DNA from: Leucaena leucocephala
Lineage: Eukaryota; Streptophyta; Magnoliopsida; Fabales; Fabaceae
Direction: 5' to 3'
DNA length: 64,000 bases
Assembly: GCA_037074615.1 (NCBI GenBank)
Contig: CM073518.1
Coordinates: 7,068,001 to 7,132,000 of the forward strand
Shown: piece by piece, positions 38,580-48,900 of the stretch
Numbering within the stretch: position 1 is the first letter of the stretch
Layout: every line of letters starts with the position of its first letter
Notes under the pieces: generated by a model
Databases searched by the model: none
Seen by the model: only the letters and a program-made list of their open reading frames with translations
Told to the model about the DNA's origin: nothing
Translations under genes and position numbers: made by a program

Positions 38580-38582
38580 TTA

Positions 38583-39324
38583 AAAAAATTGATAAATATA
38601 AAAAATATATTTTTTAAAATAGGCAAGATGGAAGTACTTTTTTCTACTAAGTACTCTCGTCTCATTGACGAAATTAAAAGTTCCTCTTCTAGATTCTGCA
38701 GCATAGGGAAGATGACACATTGTGGTGAAAAACTGTTATGATTTTGTCAAAAAAGCTTGATTAACAGAAAGCAAACAACAATTTCATTCAAAGCACTCTA
38801 TTGCATTATTTATTTGATAGCTTTAATTTCTTGAATCTTTGCTTATTAAAAAAGTAAAAGAAATATTTTTCTCTTATTGTTCCGGGGGTTTTCACCCTCT
38901 TTTATAAAGTGAAATTCACACATGCCATCTACTAATTATGGAATTAGGCAATGCATGGAAGAATAAGTTGAAAGCATCTCCCAGTAGCAGCTAACACGCT
39001 TTATTAAGCTATGCTATGTGAGTCTAGAGGAACATTTTTAATTAAAACTAGTCACTGCGACACGACCAATTAAGTCTAGAAGGGAAAATTAGAATCTTCG
39101 ATAATTTAACTCCATTTTTAATTAAGTTTTTATATTTGTTATTGGGAGTTTTCCTTTACTTATAATTTATTAATTTGTAAAAAAATACAATATTTTTATT
39201 ACAGAAAAGAAAACAATATTAATAGTTGATAATATGACTCTAACTTAATATATATTCAAATCAATTTTGTTATATGAATATAAATGAAATCAAAATCAAT
39301 CCGTTACAAATTATATATAAATCC
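38583..39324. other. Intergenic, no gene seen
   Basis: AT-rich spacer between the MITE candidate and copy B of the duplication. I see no coding frame, RNA gene or repeat with defined ends. Confidence 0.5.
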
Positions 39325-40308
39325 AATGAAAGGATAAAGATAGTTTTTTTATTTTATTTTTATATTGATAATAAATAAATTTTATTTAATTATTTTATTT
39401 TTAGAAGACCTCTCTTTATTTTTTTATTGGAATTTTTTTGATATAATATTGGAAAAATTAATTCCTCAATCCTTATCATTTTCATGAGTTTTGAATCAGA
39501 TCTATATATTCTTTTTTTTTTTCATTTAACAATTCCTTTAAGTTTACAATTAATTCCGTTCGTTTATGATGTTTAAAACTGTATAATAAAGTTTATTCGT
39601 GTAAAAAATCCTTTAGTCAATAATGAGGTGGCAAATAGCTGGGTATACTTTTACATGTGGATCTAAAGCATAAAATAAAGCCACGTGTGAATCTGAATCC
39701 CATGGCCATAGTAGCTTCTTGGGCAACCATCCTTGATGACAGCAGGCTCATTGTTGCCGTCAGAACATCAAAAGTTCAGAAAAGGCCATTCACCATAAGC
39801 CTCCATGATCCCTCTTCCAATTGTACCAGCGCCGGAAGAACGAGATCAAGATTCTCTCCTAAGTCCCAAACTCTCGCCGCATCATCCATCTAATCGGCTT
39901 ATGCACGAACTCCAACCATGACTTGATTCCATCTCTCTGCCATCGTAGAGGTTTCCTAATAAACTATCTCTCGAGAACCATATTGTGGCTACCACTAGGT
40001 CCAATTACTCAAACTTTCTTATCTCCGACAGCTTCTTATTCTGGTCATAATTTCATTTGCTTTTGGGGCAGTGATTCCATTCAGGCAGGGGCAATTTGGG
40101 AAGAGCATTGACTTCATTTTGATATGTGGCTTTACTTTATGCTTAGTCAGATCCAAGTTTAAAACTTTGTCCATCTGTCTGCCACCTTTATTTTCATATG
40201 TGGCTTTTAAGAATTACAAGAATCCAATAAAAAAAACCATTCGACTAATTTTCCCCTTTTCAAAATCAACTTTTATCTCCATTTATAATTGGATCCATTT
40301 TCACAAAT
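39325..40308 (+). repeat. Left arm of segmental duplication, copy B
   Basis: Direct repeat of 25-988 (see copy A), with many small indels and substitutions. It ends near 40,308, where a transposon-rich stretch begins. It stands only about 2.4 kb from the VPS18 upstream sequence at 42,727, against about 33.7 kb in copy A. Confidence 0.75.
39702..39893 (+). pseudogene. Unrecognised coding-like segment, copy B
   Basis: ATG at 39,702 opens a frame reading MAIVASWATILDDSRLIVAV, then RTSKVQK and RFSPKSQTLAASSI, stopping at 39,891-39,893; similarity to copy A continues past the stop to about 40,010. No domain is recognised and no function is proposed. The same frame is more similar between copies than the flanks appear to be, which hints at a former exon. 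Confidence 0.3.
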
Positions 40309-40347
40309 TTTAGACCCTGTTTGGTTAGGAGTTTCTGAGGGGAGGGA

Positions 40348-41133
40348 GGTAAGGGTATTCATAAAGCCCACGGCCCAGTATACCCACCCGAATCCACGAA
40401 AAAAAGGCCTTGCCCAGCCCGATAAATATAGGGTAGGGCTGGGTATCGGGCTGCAAAATGTAACCCATACTTTTTTCGGGCTGGGCACCAGGCAGGGGGT
40501 TCCCTGCCCAGCCCTGCCCATGAGCACCCTTTTTTTATATTTTTACTTTTCTCCCTAGATGCTACACTTGAAAGGGAGAATATGATAATTACTGGTGACT
40601 AAAGGATCATTTTAGAAATATAAGTAGTTAAGTACATAAGTTGCGTCTTTTAATATTTATAACTATATTGATTTTTTTAACTTTACTAATTATAATATGA
40701 TTACATTACAAATTATAATTATTTATTTTATTTTTTTAGATACTTCATCTTTGTCAACATTTGAGAAATTGATGTAAAGTTATAATTACAAACTATTTAG
40801 ATTTCAAGATTTTTTTTTATATGCAATGAATTTTAAAATTTTAATTATTATCTTTTTGTTACCTTATTTTTAGTGGATTATAGATATTATTTAACTCTTG
40901 AAGACATATGAATATGATATTATTTTAGAAGTTTATAATTGCAAATTTTTTTCACAACATAAGCATGGCATCACAAATTGGACATGCCCAGCCCTCCTAT
41001 ACCCAACCCAAAATAGTTAAGGCTTTTACCGGGTAGGGCCGGGTATCGGGCTACAAAATATAGCCCATACTATTTTTGAGCAAGGCACCGGACAAGGGGT
41101 TGCCCTGCCTAGCCCTGCCCATAAACACCCCTA
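40348..41133. mobile_element. Non-autonomous hAT-like element (TSD GARGGAGG)
   Basis: Ends TAAGGGTATTCAT and (reverse complement of the right end) TAGGGGTGTTTAT are imperfect terminal inverted repeats of the hAT 'TAGGGGTGTTCAT' type. Eight-bp flanks GAGGGAGG (40,340-40,347) and GAAGGAGG (41,134-41,141) differ at one site. Inside, two GC-rich direct repeats of about 100 bp, each starting 'gggtagggcYgggtatcggg', lie at 40,431-40,531 and 41,031-41,133, around a 500 bp AT-rich core. There is no transposase. Confidence 0.65.
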
Positions 41134-41141
41134 GAAGGAGG

Positions 41142-42449
41142 TACGGGTGATTGGTTAAAGGCCTGTTTAGGAAACCCAAAAACCTAAATTTTAAAAAAGC
41201 TTATGGCCCAAATTTTAATTTGGAGAAATTTTAAAACAAACAGTCATATTTGTCCAAAAGGGTTTCTGGACTAAACCATGATTTCAGATAAGCTGGTCAG
41301 AGTAGCTTTTGGAACAATAAAAGAGTTTATGAACTACTCAATTACTATTTTACCCTTATTTTTTATTACATCATCTCTCATCTATCTTTTCTACTATCTC
41401 TCATCTCTCCTCTATTTTCTTCACCCTCTCTTCTCTCATCTCTCCTCTATCCTTTCCACTATCTTTCATATCTCTTCTATCTTCTCTACCCTCTCTCCTC
41501 TCTCATACTTTTAATAAAATTATACTATTTTTAGTATTTTTTTCAATTACAAAAGCCATTTTGGTAATAATTATCTAAACACTCATTTATCCATAACTAC
41601 TTTTTTTTCATAAGTTTTTTTCTAAAAATTACCTAAAAACACCTTTTTTTTTATAAACCTTTCTCTAAAAATCTATCCAAACACATACTAAAACAATTGA
41701 GTGGAGGTGCTCCCCTCCCCTCTCATCGTTATAAAATTAGGGCTTTTTTAAAAAGGTGAGAAACTTTAATTTAACCTTGACAAAATTACCCATAATAATT
41801 TTTTAATATTCTAATGATACCCTCATGCCCTTTTTACCTTTCATTTTCATTGGGCTTCAGCCGATGTCTATGCTTGGTGGCCTCTCCTCCAGCTACTGTC
41901 GCCTCCGGCCGCTTCCCACCCAACACGCATACACTTTTCTACTCAACACTCCCACCTTTCAGACTATTTTCTTCTTCTTCCCATCCATTTTCCCACTATC
42001 GCTTTCCCTCATTCTCTCTTTCTATGAAGAACTGCTTTTCTTTATCTTCTTCTCCATTTCTTTATTGAGATGTTGTTTTTAAAGAGATAAAAAGACTATT
42101 ATGTGTTTAGATTGTCGCCCTTGAGCAAGCCATAACGGTATGGGTAAGCCTGAATTAATAGCACCCACAAAAATAGCTTACCACTTTTATAGTATCGTGT
42201 ATTTTTCCAAATTGGTATTTTCTCCAACAGGATGTGCATGCAAACATGAATTTTAAGAGAAAAAATTAAGCTTCTTCAGGGGTTGACAACTAGTTTCCCA
42301 TGTACACACATTTAACCCCAAGCAATACGCTGACTTATTATGTTTATAAGTCTAATAAGGGATAAGTGATCACCCAACAAAGTCGACCATTCTCTTGTTT
42401 TTTCACTACACGCTGAGATTGTAAAGTTTTGCTCAATTTTTCTTATTTG
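41142..42449. other. Intergenic, low-complexity; no gene seen
   Basis: Contains a T/C-rich stretch (41,330-41,515, repeated 'ctctcatctctcctctat') and a CT-rich stretch (41,820-42,065). Open frames there are composition artefacts. The flanks 'accctgtttggttagg' (40,313) and 'atccaaacacatacta' (41,684) hint at a further MITE around the hAT element, but a TSD could not be confirmed. Confidence 0.4.
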
Positions 42450-42554
42450 ATGTCTAATCTCTTCTTGATCTATGCTAATTGTGGCATTATTGAGAATGCA
42501 AGGAAGGTGCTCGATGAAATGTCCAGCAGAGACTTGGTTACTTAGAATGCTTTG
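42450..42554 (+). pseudogene. Pentatricopeptide repeat (PPR) gene fragment
   Basis: The forward frame reads MSNLFLIYANCGIIENARKV then LDEMSSRDLVT-stop-NAL, a clear match to the plant PLS-type PPR pattern (Y-A-x-C-G-x-I-x-x-A-R-K-V-F-D-E-M followed by R-D-L-V-S-W-N-A-L). The conserved Trp is replaced by TAG (543-545 of 42,xxx). About 35 codons survive; the neighbours on both sides are non-coding. It is a relic of a mitochondrial or plastid RNA-processing PPR gene, not an active gene. Confidence 0.75.
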
Positions 42555-42726
42555 ATTTTTCTCAAATTAAGAAAAATTATAAAAGAAAAAGAAACATTTT
42601 AAATAAAAAAATAAAAATATATTTATCAATTTCTAATTAAATCTCTTATTTCCTCTCGTATTAACCCCTTAACCTTCTTTAAATTAACATCCCTTCTCTT
42701 CTATTGAACTAAACAAAGCTTTATTA

Positions 42727-42871
42727 TAGTTATAATTATAATTTTTAAGGTCAGTTCTCTTGAAGGACTCAAGATTTGGAATTCAATATCTAATCAAGTA
42801 TCAACTTATAATTATATTTACTTCTGAGTTTTTGTGCCATTTGCACTGGAGTTGGACTTAATTTCTCATTA
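42727..42871 (+). repeat. Copy B of VPS18 upstream sequence, left of the solo LTR
   Basis: Aligns with 34,675-34,815 ('ttataattataattttt', 'aattatatttacttct', 'ggacttaatttctcatt'). Sequence continues across the LTR at 45,951. In both copies the part next to the ATG ends in a pyrimidine-rich 'cttgtttatag', a possible splice acceptor for a 5'-UTR intron. Confidence 0.75.
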
Positions 42872-45800
42872 TATAACATCCCAAATTTTGCTAAAACTGA
42901 TTTATAAAGTATTATTGAGATTAAGAGTATTTTTTTAAAATTAAAAAGTCTTAAAAATAAAATTTTAAGAAAATGATAGAGAAAGAAATAATCATTAAAA
43001 ATATTTTGGGATTCAAAAAAATTAAAAAAAAATCATAAAATAAGTATTTTGAAGACTTAAAAAATTATATAAGAGTTTATTTTCTCAAAAAAAATTTAAA
43101 TAAATTAAAGACTAATTTTTAGATCTTAAGATTCTATTTTTTAAAAAAATTAAAAAAAATTAGTTAAGAGTTATCGTTTGTTTTAGGAAAATTATTTTAT
43201 GAGTTTAGAAGTTATTGGCATTTAGAGGATTAATTTTTAAGATTATTGGAAGGTTTCAAAAAATAAGAAAAAGGCGAAAAATAGATTTAAGATAAATACT
43301 AAAAAGGGCAGAATGGACTCTTTCTATACGTGCAAACTATCCATGGCCTCTTTTCGTTGAGACGTTCCTTCCGTGTCCACCTCACCTCCAACTCCCCCAA
43401 CCTCTCCTCTTATTTTCATTGTAGTCTTCTCTTCAGAAAGCACAGAGCGCTCGAAAGTGAGAGCGACTGAACGAGAAAGAGAGCAACGGAAGTGAGAGAG
43501 AGCAGAGAGTGAGAGCGATCGTGTCAGCAAGAGGATGAACGGAGGGCGCGACGCTGGGAAGGTGACCGAAGAAGGGAGAACGCACTTGTGACGCCGGAGA
43601 TCGACCTAGGTAAGCCTCCTCTGTCTCCTCCCATCTTCATATTCTCTCATTTAAGCGAGTTGGGAGTGTTGGGTCCGGCCAAAATCAAAGCTTGAAAAGG
43701 GGAAATGTCGATTAAGCAAAGAGAAGTAAAGATTTGAGCTTTCTTAACGAGGCTTTTTGTTGCTGCGAGTTGCTCTGTTTGGAGATGATGACTTTCAAAA
43801 AATAGAGTTTGGAGGTTCTGGTTGAGTGACCTTGAACTTTCTGAAATTGAAATAAAGAGGAAGTAAGATGCTTAATGATGTGTAAAATTGGGGTTGCATG
43901 CTTGGTTTGAATCGGAAATTTTGGAGGCTTGAAGCTGAAAGCGTTGGCTGTTACAGGGGACATAACGTTAGGCTCCTAAATGAAATGAAAAAGAAAGTAT
44001 AAATGTTAAGGAGCAAGTAGAATAATCATAACCCAAGCATAGATTAAGATTTGTATGGGTGAAATATGGTATTGAATGTGGTTAAATGCTATTGCATGTT
44101 GATATTTGAACTTCTGGAAGTATAATGCAAATCTGGAAATTTCAGATTATAAATGATGTTTTGAAATCTGTTTCTTGTGAGGGAAATTAGAGGAATGAGT
44201 GAAATAATCACACATGGACATGAAATAAGGCTTAGGTTGATGGAAGCTTTGTGGGTTGAATTTTGAGACTTAAAATTTATAAGATGTCTGCTGTTAATGC
44301 TTCCAAGTGATGAAGAAAATTATTCTAGATAGTTAAACCATGCTTAGAGACTCTTACAGATGATTTAAACACTAAACTTGAAGCTAGAAATTTTCAGAAT
44401 TATTGAAGTGATGCTGTCCAAATATTGAGAAGTAGCTTAGTAATTTTGCTTGCTTAAGTTGATGTCCTATTGTGAATAGGAAGCATTGGTTTTAGGCAAT
44501 AAAGATTAAAAGAAAGTGATTGGTAAATCCAAGCACACTGTTTTGGGAACTGGAAATATCAGATTTGAAGTCCTCTTTAATATCTCTAGGTGCTAAGAAA
44601 CTGTCTCAAACTATTGCAGTAGGTATTAAGACATTAAAGGGATAATTCCAATATTGATATGAGTTGATTTGAAGATGTGGAAGTGAAGTATCAAAATCTG
44701 AAATTTTGATTAAAGTCACTTTTAATGTTTCTAGTTGCTGAATAATCGTTTTAAAGTATAAAAGCACTTTCAAAGGCTTTCATATAATGGTTAAGGGAGA
44801 TTTAAGGAACCAAGCTAAATAAGTTATGGGTTCTAAGGTTTTGATGCTGAAAGTGGAATAAAGTTTGCTGTTTTGAGGTTTCTTAATGTCAAACAAGTGT
44901 TTTGAATTATAATGTTATGCCTAAAAGAATGTCCAAAGGCCCTGAGAAGTATTTAATGTTAATGGAGATCAAATTCACCAATTTCGTTCCTTTACTTTAT
45001 TCAGCCAGCACCTTCTGAACTTGCAATAATTGAGTTTTACTCAATTATAGTCTCTCTGTAAACTTAGAATGGAAATTAGCATAAAGAAATTATTATTAAG
45101 ATAAAATATATATGTGGTAGAGGTGGGAGTTATAGAGGCAGACCGACTATATTATGGAAATATGTTAAGAGTATTAAGAGTATTAACCAATTCTTGTAAA
45201 TATAATCTAGGATTGGACTTGTGCCTGAGCCACCAAGAGAACAAATAAGAAAGAAAGCAAGAGAAGGTAAATTGGAAGAAAGGCAACAGGTAGTAACTCT
45301 TTCTCTTCATATCTATATGTATTTAATGCTGCATGTTTGTTTGTGCCGTGGTTCACATGCGTAAGCATGGTAGGTTTGATATGCGTTAAGCATAGTTTGT
45401 GTGCGTAATGTATGGTTACAGTCTGAGATGACTGGTTACTCGCAAGAGTTATACTGTACTCAGGAAAGAGCACCAGAATGACTGGCAGTTGCTGAGAAAG
45501 CACTATTTCAAGTATTTGTACGTACATGATAATTGACAACATTTATGTTGGTTTGAGATTTTACATGGCTTATTTTACATGCTTTTATTGAATTATGCAT
45601 ATCTATATAAAGGATTGAATGTTACTACTGAGATTCTTTGAATCTCACCTTTTTTCGCCCATGATATATAGCAAGGGCAGGAGGCTTTAGGGGCGAGGGC
45701 ATTGTGATAGCAGAAGACTAAGGAGGTTGGAGCTAGAGTAGATATAGATGTATATTTTGATTAAGTTAATTACTTTGGATTAAGTCGTGTGAGGCTTGTA

Positions 45801-45950
45801 TATAAAGTTTCTTCAGAGTTTTTAAATGAGGTTTAAGGATTTAAACTAAGTTTAACTTTGAGGAAAAAAAATTAGTTATAGATTTTCAAAATTTTACTAA
45901 AAATCTTCAGGAAAACCCTTAATAAAGTTGTCAGCTTATAAGGTCTTTCG
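42872..45950 (+). mobile_element. Solo LTR (Tekay/T3-like) 30 bp upstream of VPS18
   Basis: Starts TATAACATCCCAAATTTTG (TG mutated to TA) and ends AGGTCTTTCG (CA mutated to CG). TSD CATTA (42,867-42,871) and CATTG (45,951-45,955); the empty site CATTG is present in duplication copy A. Length 3,079 bp, same orientation as VPS18. It has a GA-rich leader (43,430-43,560), a donor-like CTAG|GTAAGC at 43,606-43,615, and the hairpin GAGATTC-TTT-GAATCTC at 45,630-45,646. No internal region. It separates VPS18 from its old upstream DNA and could act as its promoter. Confidence 0.85.
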
Positions 45951-45980
45951 CATTGTCTCCCTAAATCGTCTTGTTTATAG
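45951..45980 (+). promoter_or_regulatory. Possible 5'-UTR splice acceptor directly before VPS18 ATG
   Basis: 'cattgtctccctaaatcgtcttgtttatag' (given here in words: pyrimidine-rich tract ending TTTATAG) directly abuts ATGG at 45,981, and the same arrangement is kept in the pseudogene copy at 34,813-34,842. This suggests that the ATG opens the second exon and that the upstream solo LTR lies inside a 5'-UTR intron. The first non-coding exon was not identified. Confidence 0.45.
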
Positions 45981-48900
45981 ATGGAACAAGGGAGGCAGGT
46001 GTTCGAAGTCGACCTTCTAGAAAGGTATGCTGCAAAAGGGCGAGGAGTTATCACATGTATGACTGCTGGAAATGATGTCATTGTGATCGGAACTAGTAAA
46101 GGCTGGGTCATCAGGCATGATTTTGGGGTCGGCGATTCATATGGTAAAGTTTTAATTTTACTTATTTCTATGTATGAATTTTCCATGAAGTGTTAAAAGT
46201 TGCTATGCTATTGAAAGTAGATATGAATTGATATCTATAGGTAGAAGATGCAGCATCCATGTTCTTTAATTTTTATTGCTATCTGGTACTTAAAGTCATT
46301 GTCTTAAATTGTGTTATTTACAATCAGATGGTTGCTACCAGTTTTAAAGAGGATCATTTCAAGAAAGCTTGGTCTGATACTAGAACTTGAAGTTGTTTCA
46401 CTGATTGGATGGCTTACACGCAAATTTGCTCGATGAGAGATTTTTTTTCCTATATTAGTTAGTGTTTAATATCTTATTGTCTTTGGGAATATAGAAACCG
46501 ATCTCTCTGCTGGCCGGCCTGGTGAGCAATCTATCCATAGAGTGTTTGTGGATCCTGGAGGGAGTCACTGTATAGCCACTGTTGTTGGCGCTGGAGGAGC
46601 GGAAACATTCTATACTCATGCAAAATGGACCAAGCCCCGAGTTTTAAGCAAGCTGAAAGGCCTTCTTGTGAATGCTGTTGCATGGAACAAGCAACAGATA
46701 ACAGAAGGTAGTTGATCAGTTCTCTGTCTGTTGCGAATTACTTAATAATTTATTTGCAACAAAGGTTTTCCTACATTTTTTTGTTTTGGGTGTTTTGTTC
46801 AATTTTTCAAACCAGTTTCCACGAAGGAGTTCATTATTGGTACTGACAATGGCCAACTTCATGAACTTGCTGTGGATGAAAAGGACAAGAAAGAAAAATA
46901 TATTAAGTTTCTCTTTGAATTAACAGAACTTCCAGAAGCTTTTATGGGTTTACAGGTACTTCTAGGTTATGCTTGCTCTTTGTTCTAGTTCAATTTGCAA
47001 GAAAGATTCTATGATTTCATCTCTTTTTGAGAAATTGAAGTGGCGGTCCTTTTAATAATGTGACCTAGGAATCATTGACTGGCTGATGTTCATTCTTTAC
47101 AGATGGAGACAGCCAGCTTAATCAATGGAACTAGATATTATGTGATGGCTGTTACTCCAACACGACTTTATTCCTTCACTGGCTTTGGATCACTGGAAGT
47201 ATGTTGAATAGCAATAAATCTTCTAAACCTTGATCCTTTAATTCCTTTAATTCTATGTGAATATGAATTCATGAACAAATGAAACATGTTCTGTCTGTTA
47301 CTCTGATTATTTATATTGCATGTTTTTGCTGCACTATGACTGATTATTCACATGATTAAAATTGGTATACAACTGTATAGTTTTTAAAATTTCTTTTTGC
47401 TCACTTTGAATAACTTATTGTTTGGCTTTATCCATTTACACAGTACTCTTCACTATCATCATTTGAGCTCTATTCTGATCAATGATCATGATGCCATTGC
47501 AGACTGTTTTCTCAAGTTATTTACAACGAACGGTGCATTTCATGGAACTTCCTGGAGAAATACCAAACAGGCAAGTGGTTGTAATTATATAATGGTACTT
47601 TTATGACTTAGGCACATACAACATAAATAAGAAGAGATTTGGAGGCTAAAAGTTTGTTTGATTATTACAGTCTTTCTAATTAATTTTACATGTATTCAAG
47701 CTTTATTGATGCTTCTGTTTCTTCTTTGTTGTCTTTCAGTGAGCTGCATTTTTTCATTAAGCAACGAAGAGCTATACATTTTGCATGGCTTTCTGGTGCT
47801 GGTATTTACCATGGGAGCTTAAATTTTGGTGCGCAACATAGGTAAAATTTGACTTGGTATTTTAACCACTCATTAATATTTGATGTTATATATTTTAGTT
47901 CTGTTGATTCTTCAAATTTCAATTCAGTTTTGCTCAGTATGCTTCATTAGTTTCTCTTAAGATTTTTGTAAATGTTTTTTATTCCTTAAAATCCTTTCAT
48001 GTTGTTGTTCTCCTAGGAGTCTATCCATTTTTTACTCCATTCTTTTAACTTGTGTAGTTCTCCAAATGGGGATGAAAATTTTGTTGAAAGCAAGGCTCTT
48101 TTGGATTACTCAAAATTGTCCGAAGGTGCAGTAGTTAAACCAAGTTCTATGGCATTGTCTGAATTTCATTTCTTGCTCCTAATAGGGAATAAGGTCAAGG
48201 TTTGTATACTCATCTATACAATCGTGTTCACTTCATATTGCCTATGTAAAAAAAAAAAAGCTTCTCTTTGGTAGTTTTATGCATGTGTTATAAATTTAAA
48301 CATTTGTAGGTTGTAAATAGAATTAGTGAGCACATCCTGGAGGAACTTCAGTTTGATCAAACTTCGGATGCAGCACCACAGGGTATTATTGGACTATGTA
48401 GCGATGCCACTGCTGGTCTCTTCTATGCATATGATCAGAACTCTATCTTTCAGGTTTTTACCCTCTTATGAGTACATCCTTTTGTTTTCTCAGATTTAAC
48501 TGGTAATTTATATTGCTTTTGGATGTGATAATTTTAGGTGTCTGTTAATGATGAAGGTCGAGATATGTGGAAGGTATATCTTGACATGAAAGAATATGCA
48601 GCTGCTTTAGCAAATTGTCGTGACCCTCTTCAAAGGGACCAAGTATATTTAGTGCAGGTACTGTTTATTTATCTTTATAATGACTAAGCAGTCGTTCATC
48701 TGGCTGCAGACTTTTTTTCCGTTTTGAAATTTCTCAACATAAAGCTAAGTCTGGTCTTTGACTGGGACATTTTTTGTGCAGGCTGAAGCTGCATTTTTCT
48801 CAAAGGATTTTCTTAGAGCTGCATCTTTCTATGCCAAAGTATTTTCTCTTTTCAAGTTGATTATTTGGTTGCACTTAGTTTCTAAACTAATGCATGAATT

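Noticed and set aside
40308..41700. Larger MITE enclosing the hAT-like element, based on 'ctgtttggttagg' and its imperfect inverse
   Set aside because: The terminal repeats are weak and no consistent TSD could be found.
43324..43610. GC-richer exon-like block before a GTAAGC donor upstream of VPS18, as the native VPS18 first exon
   Set aside because: It lies inside the solo LTR and is absent from duplication copy A, so it is LTR sequence; it could still be used as an exon.
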